A stretch of DNA of 64,000 bases from Salipiger mangrovisoli (GCF_015223355.1 NZ_JADFFK010000016.1:80595-144594); one strand, 5' to 3'. Counted from the first letter of the stretch, positions 24,761-34,464 are shown. Notes: generated from the letters alone by a model not told the origin. Translations and numbers: made by a program.

Positions 24761-25225
24761 ATGTCCACGGATGCGGTCGCCGGGTTCGACCCCGCGCTCT
24801 CGGAAGAGTTGATCCTGCGGCTGCCGCAGGCACGGGCCCTGGGGCTCAAGATCGCCAGTTTCGGCGGCGGTCGAGCCGAGATTCATATGCCTTTCGCCGA
24901 GCACCTCGTGGGCGACCCGAAAACCGGGGTGATCCACGGCGGCGCGGTCTCGACGCTGATGGACACCTGTGGCGGTGCCTCGGTCATGGCGCATCCCCTG
25001 GTCGAGGGGCACACGGCGACCATCAGCCTGCGCATCGACTATCTGCGTGCGGCGACGCCGGGGCAGGGGATCACCGCCCGCGCCGAATGTCATCACGTGA
25101 CCCGCTCCGTCGCCTTCGTGCGCGCGGTGGCGCTGGACGAGGACGAGACGCGCCCGGTCGCCATGGCCACCGGCACATTCACCGTGCCGCAGCTCCGCGA
25201 GAGCGATGCGGAGGGCGCGGCATGA
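24761..25225 (+). CDS. PaaI family thioesterase (hotdog fold)
   Basis: A 154 aa single-hotdog acyl-CoA thioesterase. The catalytic region GVIHGGAVSTLMDTCGG matches the HGG...D/E signature of the PaaI/YdiI group, and ISLRIDYLRAATPGQG is the following strand pair. Overlaps the next thioesterase gene (ATGA). AAAGGGA precedes the ATG. Divergent from a MerR regulator. Substrate unknown; release of stalled acyl-CoAs is the usual family role. Confidence 0.9.
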   Translation: MSTDAVAGFDPALSEELILRLPQARALGLKIASFGGGRAEIHMPFAEHLVGDPKTGVIHGGAVSTLMDTCGGASVMAHPLVEGHTATISLRIDYLRAATPGQGITARAECHHVTRSVAFVRAVALDEDETRPVAMATGTFTVPQLRESDAEGAA

Positions 25226-25731
25226 GCCTTCGCAAGCCCGAGCCGGTGCAGGTCGTCAAGCAGCGCCGCGATCTTGCCCTGCGCGCCTTGGCAGAAGGCG
25301 TTCCCTACGTGAATTTCCTCGGCATCACCTTCGACCGCCGCGGCGACGAGCTGACCGGCGTGCTGAACTTCGACGAGAAGCTGATCGGCAATCCCGATCT
25401 GCCGGCGCTGCACGGCGGGGTGACCGCCGCCTTCCTAGAGGTGACCTCGATCATCACATTGAGCTGGATGTCCCTCTGGGACGAGGTGGAATCCGGGCGG
25501 CTGGATCTTGCATCGCTGGAACAGGGGCGCCTGCCGCGTCTGCCCAAGACCATCGATTTCGCCATCGACTACCTGCGCCCCGGCCTGCCGCGCGATGCCT
25601 ATGCCCGTGCGAGGGTCACCCGATCGGGGCGGCGTTACGCCTCGGTCCACGCCGAGGCCTGGCAAGATAACCGCGACCGCCCCATCGTGCAGGCCGTGGG
25701 CCATTTCCTGATGCCTTCCGAGGAGCGGTGA
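25222..25731 (+). CDS. PaaI family thioesterase (hotdog fold), second copy
   Basis: A 169 aa hotdog protein with the same layout but a different active-site stretch, ALHGGVTAAFLEVTSIITL, where the HGG is followed by a glutamate. The N-terminus has an extra 25 residues. Because it overlaps its neighbour and the two differ in sequence, they may form a heteromeric thioesterase, but homomers are the family norm. Followed 67 bases later by a MATE exporter. Confidence 0.88.
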   Translation: MSLRKPEPVQVVKQRRDLALRALAEGVPYVNFLGITFDRRGDELTGVLNFDEKLIGNPDLPALHGGVTAAFLEVTSIITLSWMSLWDEVESGRLDLASLEQGRLPRLPKTIDFAIDYLRPGLPRDAYARARVTRSGRRYASVHAEAWQDNRDRPIVQAVGHFLMPSEER

Positions 25732-25798
25732 GATCGCATCCGCAGACCGCAGCGCTCCGATCGACCCCGCGCCCCATGCGCACTATGCCCAAGTGACG

Positions 25799-27151
25799 AT
25801 GTCCTCCCAGACGCCTCCCCAGATGCCCGCCCAAACACCCCGCCTGACCCATCGCCGGGTCCTGCAGATCGCGCTGCCGATCCTTCTGTCCAACGCCACG
25901 GTGCCGATCCTCGGAGCGGTGGACACCGCCGTGGTTGGCCAGATTCCCAGCCCCGAGCCGATTGCCGCGGTCGGCGTCGGTGCCGTGGTGCTCTCTGCGA
26001 TCTACTGGATCTTCGGCTTCCTGCGCATGGGCACCACCGGCCTTACCGCGCAGGCGCTCGGCGAGCGGGACAACTGCGAGGTCTCGGCCCTGCTGGCGCG
26101 GGCGCTGCTGATCGGTCTTGCCGGCGGGGTCCTGCTGATCCTCCTGCAATCGCTGGTCTTCCAGGTCGCCTTTGCCGTCTCACCAGCCTCCGCCGAGGTT
26201 GAGCACATGGCGCAGAGCTACATGCAGATCCGCATCTGGTCGGCACCGGCGGCGGTGGCGATCTACGGCCTTACCGGCTGGCTGATCGCGCAGGAGCGCA
26301 CCCGCGCGGTGCTGGTGCTGCAACTCGGCATGAACTTCGTGAACGTGGTGCTCGACCTCGCGCTGGTGCTCTGGGTCGGCATGGGGGTCGAGGGCGTGGC
26401 GCTGGCCACCTTCGTCGCCGAGTGGACGGGGCTCGGGCTCGGGATATGGCTTTGCCGCGACGGGTTCCTCGGCGCCGGCTGGCGCAACAGGGCCCGGGTC
26501 TTCGACCCGGCGCGGCTGCGCCGCATGGCCGCGCTCAACGGTGACATCCTGATCCGGTCGCTGCTGCTGCAGGCCATCATCGTCTCTTTCATGCTTGTCG
26601 GCGGCCATTTCGGCGACGTGACGCTCGCGGCGAACCAGGTGCTGATGCAGTTCATGATGATCACCGCCCACACGATGGACGGCTTCGCCTTCGCCGCCGA
26701 GGCGCTGGTGGGTCAGGCGGTGGGCGCACGCAACGTGGCGCATCTGCGGCGCAGCGCGCGGCTGTCGGGGCTCTGGTGTGCGCTGGCCGCGGCGCTGCTG
26801 GCGCTGTTCTTCCTGGTCGCGGGCCCGTCCCTCGTGCGGTCGATCGCGGCCGATCCCGACGTGCGCACGGCCGCAGGCGTCTTCCTGCCCTGGATGGTGA
26901 TGTCACCGCTGTTGCAGATCCTGCCCTTCATGCTGGATGGCATCTTCATCGGCGCGACGCGTTCGGCGGACATGCGCAACATGATGGCCGTGTCGGCGAT
27001 GATCTACGTCGCGGTGCTGCTGCTCGCGGTGCCCGCGATGGGCAACCACGGACTGTGGCTTGCCTTCCAGGTCTCCTTCCTGGCGCGAGGCGTCACCCTG
27101 GCGCTGCGCTACCCGGCGCTGGAGCGCTGGGTGGCCCGGGGCGGAACGTGA
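25799..27151 (+). CDS. MATE family efflux transporter (DinF-like)
   Basis: A 450 aa inner-membrane cation antiporter with twelve predicted hydrophobic helices in two MatE repeats: repeat one starts ALPILLSNATVPILGAVDTAVVGQ, repeat two around GDILIRSLLLQAIIVSF. MDGFAFAAEALVGQAVG is the typical second-repeat loop of the DinF branch. Start uncertain: GTG 25793, ATG 25799 and ATG 25823 are all in frame and none has a clear ribosome binding site. Likely co-transcribed with the thioesterases. Substrate unknown. Confidence 0.88.
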   Translation: MSSQTPPQMPAQTPRLTHRRVLQIALPILLSNATVPILGAVDTAVVGQIPSPEPIAAVGVGAVVLSAIYWIFGFLRMGTTGLTAQALGERDNCEVSALLARALLIGLAGGVLLILLQSLVFQVAFAVSPASAEVEHMAQSYMQIRIWSAPAAVAIYGLTGWLIAQERTRAVLVLQLGMNFVNVVLDLALVLWVGMGVEGVALATFVAEWTGLGLGIWLCRDGFLGAGWRNRARVFDPARLRRMAALNGDILIRSLLLQAIIVSFMLVGGHFGDVTLAANQVLMQFMMITAHTMDGFAFAAEALVGQAVGARNVAHLRRSARLSGLWCALAAALLALFFLVAGPSLVRSIAADPDVRTAAGVFLPWMVMSPLLQILPFMLDGIFIGATRSADMRNMMAVSAMIYVAVLLLAVPAMGNHGLWLAFQVSFLARGVTLALRYPALERWVARGGT

Positions 27152-27516
27152 CACCGGCGAGACGCGCAGCGCCGCGATAGCGGCGCGGGCCGACAGCGGA
27201 GCACGAGACGTCGCGTGACGTTCAGACGGCGAACCCGCGGGCCCCGCAGCGCGCTCGCGGCCGACGAGGGGATGCTCTCGGATTGGGGCTCCAGGACACA
27301 TCCCCTTCCGCCATGTCCCCGAAAGCTCCTTTGCCCGGTTCGGCAGGACCCGTCCAGCGCGCGGCATCGACGTACCCGAATTGGCCTTGGATGACCGCGC
27401 CGCCGCACGCTCGTGATCGGGGCTACGCAGGACACAGCGCGGGTCCACGGCTTCTTCTCTTTCCAAATACGCCCGTCCGACGCTCGCGCCGGGACCGCGG
27501 CTCCGGCAGGAGGAGG
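27152..27516. other. Convergent gap between the MATE and glmM genes
   Basis: 365 bases between two 3' ends. Contains one reverse B-type hairpin-element tail at 27451-27474, close to the glmM stop. Otherwise I see no gene, RNA or repeat. Confidence 0.6.
27451..27474 (-). repeat. Dispersed element tail, B-type, without its GC hairpin
   Basis: CTTCTTCTCTTTCCAAATAC on the plus strand, the complement of the B-type tail. The usual GC-rich hairpin is not recognisable next to it, so this copy looks partial. It is about 40 bases past the glmM stop, reading in the glmM direction. Confidence 0.6.
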
Positions 27517-28863
27517 TCAGCCTGCGGCGGCCTGCACTTCGGCAACGATGCCGTCGACCACCTGCGCCAGCAGCGCCTCGTCCTCGCATTCGGCCATGAC
27601 CCGGATCAGCGGCTCGGTGCCCGACTTGCGGATCAGCAGCCGACCGCGGCCCGAGAGCTGTGCCTCGGCCTCGGCGATGGCGCCCTGCACGCTCGCGGCG
27701 TCGAGCGGTGTCTGTCCGGCGCCGAAGCGCACGTTTTTCAGCAGTTGCGGCACCGGCTCGAAGTTGCGCGCGAGACGGCTGGCGGGCAAACCGGTGCGCA
27801 CCATTTCGGCGAGGAACTGGAGACCGGCCATCAGACCGTCGCCGGTGGTGGCGTAATCGGTCATCACGATGTGGCCCGACTGCTCGCCGCCGAGGTTGAA
27901 GCCCTTGGCGCGCATCATCTCGACCACGTACCGGTCGCCGACCTTGGTGCGGGCGAGCGTGAGGCCGCGATCGCCGAGGTAGCGCTCGAGCCCGAGGTTC
28001 GACATCACGGTGGCGACCAGCGTGCCCCCGTTGAGCCGGTCTTCCTCGGCCCAGCGGCCAGCCATCAGCGCCATGATCTGATCGCCGTCGGCGACGGTGC
28101 CGGTCTCGTCGATCAGGATCACCCGGTCGGCGTCGCCGTCGAGGCAGATGCCGACGTCAGCGCCATGCGCCACCACCGTCTCGGCGGCGGTCTGCGGCTT
28201 GGTCGAGCCGCATTGGTCGTTGATGTTGAGCCCGTTGGGGTGGGTGCCCACCGGGATCACCTCGGCGCCGAGCTCCCAGAGCACCTCGGGCGCGGCGCGG
28301 TAGGCGGCGCCATTGGCGCAGTCGATCACCACCTTCATGCCGTCGAGCCGCATGCCGTGCGGGAAGCTCGACTTCACCCGCTCCTGGTAGCGGAAACGGC
28401 CATCGTCGATGCGCTTGGCGCGGCCGATGTTGCCGGCCTGCGCCGGCTCGACGCCCGCCTCGACCAGCGCCTCGATCTCGGCTTCTGCCTCGTCCGAGAG
28501 CTTGAAGCCATCGGGGCCGAAGAACTTGATGCCGTTGTCATGCGCGGGGTTGTGCGAGGCGGAGATCATGATGCCGACGTCGGCGCGCATCGAGGGGGTC
28601 AGCAGCCCGACGGCGGGGGTCGGCACCGGGCCGAGGAGCAGCACGTTCATGCCCGTCGAGGTGAGGCCCGCGGTCAGCGCGGTCTCGAACATGTAGCCCG
28701 AGAGCCGCGTGTCCTTGCCGATCACCACCCGGTGCGTGCCTCCCGCCTCGCGGCGGAAATAGCGCCCGGCGGCGGCGCCGATGGCCAGCGCCATCTCGGC
28801 GGTCATCGGGTGCATGTTGGCGGTGCCGCGCACCCCGTCGGTGCCGAACAGCTTGCGGGTCAT
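27517..28863 (-). CDS. glmM: Phosphoglucosamine mutase
   Basis: Interconverts glucosamine-6-phosphate and glucosamine-1-phosphate for peptidoglycan and lipopolysaccharide precursors. At 448 aa it is the usual length. [12 protein letters not shown] at the N-terminus, the phosphoserine loop [13 protein letters not shown] with Ser near 102, the metal loop [13 protein letters not shown], the sugar-binding GGEQSGHIV and the C-terminal phosphate-binding [11 protein letters not shown] are all present. The ATG overlaps the folP stop (ATGA), the classic folP-glmM pair. Confidence 0.97.
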   Translation of the reverse strand: MTRKLFGTDGVRGTANMHPMTAEMALAIGAAAGRYFRREAGGTHRVVIGKDTRLSGYMFETALTAGLTSTGMNVLLLGPVPTPAVGLLTPSMRADVGIMISASHNPAHDNGIKFFGPDGFKLSDEAEAEIEALVEAGVEPAQAGNIGRAKRIDDGRFRYQERVKSSFPHGMRLDGMKVVIDCANGAAYRAAPEVLWELGAEVIPVGTHPNGLNINDQCGSTKPQTAAETVVAHGADVGICLDGDADRVILIDETGTVADGDQIMALMAGRWAEEDRLNGGTLVATVMSNLGLERYLGDRGLTLARTKVGDRYVVEMMRAKGFNLGGEQSGHIVMTDYATTGDGLMAGLQFLAEMVRTGLPASRLARNFEPVPQLLKNVRFGAGQTPLDAASVQGAIAEAEAQLSGRGRLLIRKSGTEPLIRVMAECEDEALLAQVVDGIVAEVQAAAG

Positions 28864-29864
28864 TCCTGGCCTCCTTCTTCGACGGCCTGCCAGAGCGTCA
28901 GGGCCTGGCGCGTCTCGCGTACGTCGTGAACGCGGATGATCTGGACTCCCTGTGCGACGCCTGCAAGGGCGACGGCGATGGAGCCGGGGAAACGTCTGGC
29001 GGCCTCGGTCTCGCCCGAGAGCTTGCCGATGAAGCCCTTTCGCGACACGCCGAGCAGGATCGCGCAGCCAAGGCCGTGGAACAGCGACAGCCCGTGCAGC
29101 AGCGCGAGGTTCTGCTCCAGCGTCTTGGCAAAGCCGATGCCGGGGTCGACGAGGATCTTCTCGCGCGGCAGGCCGGCGTGTTCCAGCGCGTGGATTTGCG
29201 TCTCGAGGAAGTCGTAGACGTCGAGCAGAACGTCCGCGTAATCGGTCTCGGCGCTCATCGTCTCGGGGGTGCCGCGCATGTGCATGACGCAGACGGGCAG
29301 GCGGGACGAGGCGCAGAATTCGGTCATCTCGGGGTCGAAGACCAGTCCCGAGACATCGTTGATCAACGTGGCACCGGCCGCGGCGGCGGCGCGGGCGACC
29401 GCGGCCTTGCGGGTGTCGACCGAGATCGGGACACCTTTCAGCGCTTCGGTGACCGGCACGACGCGGGCGATCTCTTCTCTGGCCGGCACCTCGGGCGCGC
29501 CGGGGCGAGTGCTCTCGCCGCCGATGTCGAGGATGTCAGCGCCATCAGCGAGCATCTGGCGCGCGCGGGCGACGGAGTCCGCCACCGAGGCGTCGCTGCC
29601 GCCATCGGAGAAGCTGTCGGGTGTGACGTTGAGGATGCCCATGATGCGGCTGCCGTCCATGGGCAGTCCCGCGACGGGCTCACGCGCGGCGGTGAGCCGG
29701 GCCAGAACGTCCTGAGGGACCTCCGCGGCCACCACCACCTTCACCGCCTCGCCGCGGGCATGTCGGGCGCAATGGGTGAACCAGCGCGGCCCCCCGGCAA
29801 GCGGCAGGGCACCTTCGGGGCGGGTGTGTCCGGTCTGGACGAGGGGGCGGTATCGCGCGGTCAT
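28860..29864 (-). CDS. folP: Dihydropteroate synthase
   Basis: Condenses 6-hydroxymethyl-7,8-dihydropterin pyrophosphate with p-aminobenzoate; target of sulfonamides. The 334 aa protein has a Rhodobacteraceae-type N-terminal extension of about 75 residues ([20 protein letters not shown]) before the TIM barrel. Barrel motifs: [61 protein letters not shown], and IIRVHDV. Operon order is folB, folP, glmM. ATG chosen at 29864 where the extension begins. Confidence 0.95.
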   Translation of the reverse strand: MTARYRPLVQTGHTRPEGALPLAGGPRWFTHCARHARGEAVKVVVAAEVPQDVLARLTAAREPVAGLPMDGSRIMGILNVTPDSFSDGGSDASVADSVARARQMLADGADILDIGGESTRPGAPEVPAREEIARVVPVTEALKGVPISVDTRKAAVARAAAAAGATLINDVSGLVFDPEMTEFCASSRLPVCVMHMRGTPETMSAETDYADVLLDVYDFLETQIHALEHAGLPREKILVDPGIGFAKTLEQNLALLHGLSLFHGLGCAILLGVSRKGFIGKLSGETEAARRFPGSIAVALAGVAQGVQIIRVHDVRETRQALTLWQAVEEGGQE

Positions 29865-29916
29865 TAGCCGTCTCTGCCCGATGACGGCCATCTTGGCAAG
29901 CCGGGGGGGAGGGTGC

Positions 29917-30846
29917 TCAGAGCGTGGTATGTCCGACTGTTACAGCCCGCGCCGGAACCGTCACGCCGGCGGGCGGCTCTTCGCCGATCAGCACCAGTTC
30001 GCAGGCCTCCATCAGCCCGGCGAACCAGCCCGCCAACTCGGCGGGATCCTCCGGGTGAGCGGCCTGTCCGGCGGGTGTGTCGAGCACGATCTTCGACGGA
30101 GCCCAGATGCAGCTCTGGCCGTTCTTCATCGCCCAGTCGAGCTCGGTGCGGGTCGCGACCACCTTGGCGCGGGGATCGCGGGCGGCCAGCATCCAGGCAT
30201 TCTGCTCGATCGCCAGCAGGTCGATGCGGCGCTGCGCCAGCGGATGGCGCGCCTGCGGCCGGCTGCCCTCGGGCAGGCCGACGCAAAGGATCACCGGGGC
30301 ACCCATGGCCTCGGCCTGGTCGAGCCAGCCCTTCAGGGCCGCATCGGCAATGGCGGCGTTCGAGAAGTAGAGTACCCGCGGGTGCGGACGGGTGCGCGCA
30401 TCGTCCTGTGCCGCGCCCACCGGCTCGCCGTCGCGGGCGCGCACGATTTCGACCCCCAGCGCGCCGGGGCCGCGGTCGAGCTTCTCGATCCGCACGAAGA
30501 CCCGCAGGGCCTGAGGTTCGAGCAGGATACGCTCGGCGATGCGCTCGGCCAGCGTCTCGAGCAGGTTCAGCCGCTCGGCAGCAAGCTCGGCGGCGATGGC
30601 CTCGGTGACCTTGTCGTAGGAAAGAATGAGATCGACGTCATCCTCCAGCGCGCCCTTGCCCGGCGCCACTTCGACCACGACGTTGAACCGCACCCGTTGG
30701 CGATGGCCGCGCTCGGCCTGGAAAGCGCCGATCTCGACGTCGACGACATGATCACGCAGCGAGATGCGGTCACGGGGGATATCCCCGGCGGTGGCGATGG
30801 CGCGTTCGTCGGGATGGGCGAAGGCGAGGCGGATTTCGTCGGCCAT
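29917..30846 (-). CDS. folB: Dihydroneopterin aldolase with an extra C-terminal domain
   Basis: Folate biosynthesis: cleaves dihydroneopterin to 6-hydroxymethyldihydropterin and glycolaldehyde. At 309 aa it is more than twice the usual FolB (about 120 aa). Residues about 25-135 are the FolB fold: DRISLRDHVVDVEIGAFQAE, then RFNVVVEV, a catalytic-lysine-region equivalent and LSYDKVTEAI. The remaining 170 residues (starting PHPRVLYFSNAAIADAALKG) form a separate alpha/beta domain I do not recognise, with QNAWMLAARDP and MKNGQSCIWAPSKI. It heads the folB-folP-glmM operon (52 bases before folP). Confidence 0.88.
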   Translation of the reverse strand: MADEIRLAFAHPDERAIATAGDIPRDRISLRDHVVDVEIGAFQAERGHRQRVRFNVVVEVAPGKGALEDDVDLILSYDKVTEAIAAELAAERLNLLETLAERIAERILLEPQALRVFVRIEKLDRGPGALGVEIVRARDGEPVGAAQDDARTRPHPRVLYFSNAAIADAALKGWLDQAEAMGAPVILCVGLPEGSRPQARHPLAQRRIDLLAIEQNAWMLAARDPRAKVVATRTELDWAMKNGQSCIWAPSKIVLDTPAGQAAHPEDPAELAGWFAGLMEACELVLIGEEPPAGVTVPARAVTVGHTTL

Positions 30847-30942
30847 GACAGTGGCTCCGGATGCGGACGTTGCGGCCTCTCTAGCAGCGGCTTTCCGCAG
30901 GGGCGACCCCGACAGCGGCGTCGTGGAGTTGAAAAGCGGCGC

Positions 30943-31587
30943 TCAGTTGCTGGTGCTGATGCGGTAGCTTCCGGCACCGCGATAGAAGAAGTGCGCCCCG
31001 ATCGTTGCGGTCTTGGTGAACTTGCGCGCCCAGCTCGGGCGGACGCCGCGGGTGTGGTAGTAGGTCGCGCCCTGGGTCAGCGCGCGTGGCGCGCCCGTGA
31101 TCACCGCCTTGGCGACCTTGGCAACGCGCTCCCACGCCGCCTTCTCGCTCACATGCTCGGGGCGGCCGTCGCAGGTGTAGGAAAACTGGCAGGCGTGAAG
31201 ACGTCCGGTGCCCTGGTTGATCACGCCGCAGACCGAGTCCGGGAAACGCGGGCTGTCGACGCGGTTCATGATGACCTCGGCGACCGCGAACTGCCCCTGG
31301 AGGCTCTCGCCGCGCGCCTCGAAGTAGAGCGCTTCTGCCAGGCACTGGAACTGCGCGCCGCCGGTGGCCCTGGGCTGGGCGGCGAGCCAGGCGCGGTCGT
31401 AGTGAGGGGCCCTCGCGCTGCCAGCAGACACGGGGGTGATCATGCTGCGCAGATGCGAAGAATTTGCGGAACGCAGGGCGCTCTGCTCGAGTTTGACGAG
31501 GTGACGGATGCTGTCATGCTGGATGTCAGCGCGGACGGGAAACGCCGCAAATACAGCGGCGGCGACGATCGCGGTGGCACGAAACAT
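30943..31587 (-). CDS. Cell wall hydrolase, SleB type
   Basis: Exported peptidoglycan hydrolase (214 aa) with an N-terminal signal peptide (MFRATAIVAAAVFAAFPVRA). The Hydrolase_2 (SleB) domain covers about residues 80-205: CLAEALYFEARGESLQGQFA with the catalytic glutamate, VAEVIMNRV, and GATYYHTRGVRPSWA. SleB is best known for spore cortex lysis, but non-spore-formers use this domain for general wall remodelling. Four cysteines could form disulfides. Lies between folB and a PPDK-like gene, probably its own unit. Confidence 0.92.
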   Translation of the reverse strand: MFRATAIVAAAVFAAFPVRADIQHDSIRHLVKLEQSALRSANSSHLRSMITPVSAGSARAPHYDRAWLAAQPRATGGAQFQCLAEALYFEARGESLQGQFAVAEVIMNRVDSPRFPDSVCGVINQGTGRLHACQFSYTCDGRPEHVSEKAAWERVAKVAKAVITGAPRALTQGATYYHTRGVRPSWARKFTKTATIGAHFFYRGAGSYRISTSN

Positions 31588-31719
31588 TAAGGGCTCTCAC
31601 GGCTCGGGGGGGCACCCCTACGGATGCCGAAATCGGAGGCGATTTACAAAAATGTCGCCAATTCGTCTACCCGCGTAAGAAGACGCAAAAGGACAGTCGC
31701 CTTCCCCATTGGGGAAAAC

Positions 31720-31743
31720 GCCGAATTTTAGGCGAAATTCGGC
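31720..31743 (-). terminator. Terminator of the PPDK-like gene
   Basis: Perfect 9-bp stem GCCGAATTT / AAATTCGGC with a six-base loop, starting 5 bases after the stop codon and followed on the minus strand by GTTTTCCCC. A second small hairpin (TTCCCC/GGGGAA, 31702-31716) follows. Confidence 0.75.
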
Positions 31744-31748
31744 CTCTT

Positions 31749-34313
31749 TTACCCGATTTTCTCTTTCAGCGCGAGTTGCGCAGCGGCAAGTCGCGCGATC
31801 GGAACGCGGAACGGAGAGCAGCTCACGTAGTCGATTCCGGCCTCTCGGCAGAATGCAATCGAATCAGGGTCGCCACCATGCTCGCCGCAGATCGAGAGCA
31901 TGATTCCGCGGTTGCCGTGTCTTCCGCGCGCCACTCCGATCTTGATAAGCTCGCCGACCCCCTCGGGGTCGAGGCGGTGGAACGGGTCCTCGGGAAAGAC
32001 ACCCTGCTGCACGTAGTGCGACATGAAGCGCCCTGCGTCGTCGCGCGAGAGCCCATAGGTCATCTGGGTGAGGTCGTTGGTGCCGAAGGACATGAAATGC
32101 GCGTGCTGGGCGATCTCGTCGGCGCGGAGGCAGGCGCGGGGGGTCTCTACCATGACGCCGAGCGAATAGTCGAAGGCGCGGCCGCGTTCGTTGCGCACCG
32201 CGGCAGCCACGGCGTCGATGCGGGTCTTCACCAGCTCGACCTCCTTCATCGCCGAGACGAGCGGCAGCATGATCTCGGGCTCGACCGGGGCACCGTCCTT
32301 CGAGGCATCCAGAGTCGCCTCGAAAATGGCGCGGGCCTGCATGTCGTAGATCTCGGGCACCGCGATGCCGAGACGAACGCCGCGCATCCCGAGCATCGGG
32401 TTGTATTCGCCCATGGATTCCACCCGGCGGGTCACGTCGCTGACCGGTAGATCCAGCGCTTCGGCGAGATCGCGCAGCCCGGCGCGATCGGTCGGCAGGA
32501 ACTCGTGCAGCGGCGGATCGAACAGGCGAATACAGACTGGCATCCCCTCCATGATCCGGAAAAGTTCCGTGAAGTCAGCGCGTTGCATCGGAAGCAGGCG
32601 AGCGAGCGCGGCTTTGCGATCTTCAGGGCTGTCGGCGAAGATCATCTCGCGCATGGGCGTGATGCGGTCGGCCTCGAAGAACATGTGCTCGGTCCGGCAC
32701 AGGCCGATCCCCTGCGCTGCAAAGTTGCGCGCGGTGGCCGCGTCGGCGGGGGTGTCGGCATTGGCGCGGATGCCGATGTCGCGCGCCTCATCGGCCCAGG
32801 ACATGAAGGTGCGGAAGGCATCGTCGAGCGCCGCCTCGACCATCTCGGGGGCGCCGGCGAGGATTTGGCCGGATGTGCCATCGACAGTGATCGTGTCTCC
32901 CTCCCGGAAGCGCCGACCATCCTGAGAAATCAAGACCTTATCATTCAGCCGGAAGCCCATGTTCGCGGCCCCCACGACCGAGGGCAGGCCCAGCCCACGG
33001 CCGATCACCGCGGCGTGGCTGGTCATCCCGCCGCGCTCGGTGAGCACCGCGGCGGCGACATGCATGCCGCGCACGTCCTCGGGCGAGGTCTCGCGGCGCA
33101 CAAGGATGCAGGGCTCGCCGCGCGCGGCGGAGGCCTGCGCCTCGGCGGCGCTGAAGACGATCTTGCCGGTTGCGGCCCCGGGGGAGGCGGCGACGCCACG
33201 GCCGATCACGTCGCGCTCGGCGTCGGGTGAAATCTGACGGTGCAGCAGCTCGGACAGCCCGCGCGGCTCGACGCGCAGCAACGCTTCTTCGGGGGTGATG
33301 ATGCCGTCCTCGGCGAGCCGCACGGCGATGCGCAGCGCGGCGCGGGGCGAGCGCTTCACCCGCACGCCGTCGAGAATGTGCACGCGGCCGCTCTCGATGG
33401 TAAACTCGATCTGCATCTCTGCGCGCAGTCTCTCGCGCATCAGCCGCGCGTGGGCCTTGAGTTGCTCGAAGGCCTCGGGTGCCAGCTCCTCCAGCGAGGG
33501 ACCGCGCGGGTCGCGCTCCAGAAAGAGCGCGGCGCTTTCGTGGTGAAGCGCATCGCGGCCCTGGCTCTGGTGCAGGTAGCGTCCGGTGATCTGGGGCAGG
33601 CCGGTGTCGGAGTTGACCAGTTGCAGCACGCCCGAGCCGCATTCGCCCTGGCCCAGCCCCAGCGCCATTTCCTGCACGATGAGACCGAGCCCGGCATCGA
33701 CGGGGGCACCCTTGGCCTGGCGCAGAAGGCGGGCGGTGGTTCCCTCCCAGGCGCGGGCCATGGTGCGCAGCACCGCGGTGAGCTGAACGGCGGGATCTTG
33801 CGGGAATGGCTCCTCGGCCTCTTCCTCGTAGGCGCGCAGCGCGTCGGACAGGCCTTGCTGGCCGGTGGTGTCAATTTCCTCGAAGACGTCGGGATCCAGC
33901 CGCGCCACGTGGATCGCGTAGCCGGTCACGAAGCGCATGTAGAGCGCCGAAGCGGCCTCGGCCCCGATCCGGTCGGAATATTCGACGAAGGTGGCATCGT
34001 TCATGCCGATGTTCAGCACCGACCCCGGCCCGCCCCAGTCGGGGTCTTCGGACGAGGGGCGCACGCAGAGCAGCGTGCCGGGCGCGAACTGGCCGAGGAT
34101 CAGCGCCGGCGGCGGCACCTCGCCCTGCGCGATGCGGTGGACGGTGTCGAAACTCAGCGCAACCGTGCGCGGCACCGGCAGGTCCAGCCGGACCAGCCGT
34201 TGCAGGCATTTCGCACGGCCCCCATGGCTCGGCGTCGTGATCGGCGCCGAGGGGGTGATGAGCGTGACATGCGGATCATCGGCCTGCATGTCGTTCCGGT
34301 AGGTATCGGGCAT
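31749..34313 (-). CDS. Pyruvate phosphate dikinase-like PEP-utilising protein with a divergent N-terminus
   Basis: An 854 aa protein of the PPDK superfamily. The phosphohistidine domain is intact (GGMTSHAAVIGRGLG, His near 429), as is the PEP-binding barrel, ending in the catalytic cysteine motif ICGEHGGDP near 807 and EMIFADSPEDRK. The N-terminal ATP-grasp part is degenerate: PPDK normally has VRSGARVSMPGMMDTVLNLG, here VRPSSEDPDWGGPGSVLNIG, and the glycine-rich ATP loop GGKGANLAEM is replaced. It may still bind nucleotide but the classic dikinase sites look altered. Start at 34313 by signal of sensible sequence. Located just downstream of glyS on the same strand. Confidence 0.85.
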   Translation of the reverse strand: MPDTYRNDMQADDPHVTLITPSAPITTPSHGGRAKCLQRLVRLDLPVPRTVALSFDTVHRIAQGEVPPPALILGQFAPGTLLCVRPSSEDPDWGGPGSVLNIGMNDATFVEYSDRIGAEAASALYMRFVTGYAIHVARLDPDVFEEIDTTGQQGLSDALRAYEEEAEEPFPQDPAVQLTAVLRTMARAWEGTTARLLRQAKGAPVDAGLGLIVQEMALGLGQGECGSGVLQLVNSDTGLPQITGRYLHQSQGRDALHHESAALFLERDPRGPSLEELAPEAFEQLKAHARLMRERLRAEMQIEFTIESGRVHILDGVRVKRSPRAALRIAVRLAEDGIITPEEALLRVEPRGLSELLHRQISPDAERDVIGRGVAASPGAATGKIVFSAAEAQASAARGEPCILVRRETSPEDVRGMHVAAAVLTERGGMTSHAAVIGRGLGLPSVVGAANMGFRLNDKVLISQDGRRFREGDTITVDGTSGQILAGAPEMVEAALDDAFRTFMSWADEARDIGIRANADTPADAATARNFAAQGIGLCRTEHMFFEADRITPMREMIFADSPEDRKAALARLLPMQRADFTELFRIMEGMPVCIRLFDPPLHEFLPTDRAGLRDLAEALDLPVSDVTRRVESMGEYNPMLGMRGVRLGIAVPEIYDMQARAIFEATLDASKDGAPVEPEIMLPLVSAMKEVELVKTRIDAVAAAVRNERGRAFDYSLGVMVETPRACLRADEIAQHAHFMSFGTNDLTQMTYGLSRDDAGRFMSHYVQQGVFPEDPFHRLDPEGVGELIKIGVARGRHGNRGIMLSICGEHGGDPDSIAFCREAGIDYVSCSPFRVPIARLAAAQLALKEKIG

Positions 34314-34435
34314 GGCGGGCCCCTGTTTCTCCGCGGTGCAGCATATCCTGAAATGGATGTATCGCACGAGCACCTTTTATCGGACCCGGTGCCGAGACGG
34401 GGCATTACGAGGCGGCACCGGTACCGGAGTGATCA

Positions 34436-34455
34436 CCCCGGTCGATGGACCGGGG
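34436..34455 (-). terminator. Hairpin downstream of glyS
   Basis: Perfect stem CCCCGGTC / GACCGGGG with a GATG loop, 10 bases after the glyS stop. No T-tract, so termination may be weak and read-through into the PPDK-like gene is possible. Confidence 0.5.
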
Positions 34456-34464
34456 CGGAAGTCG

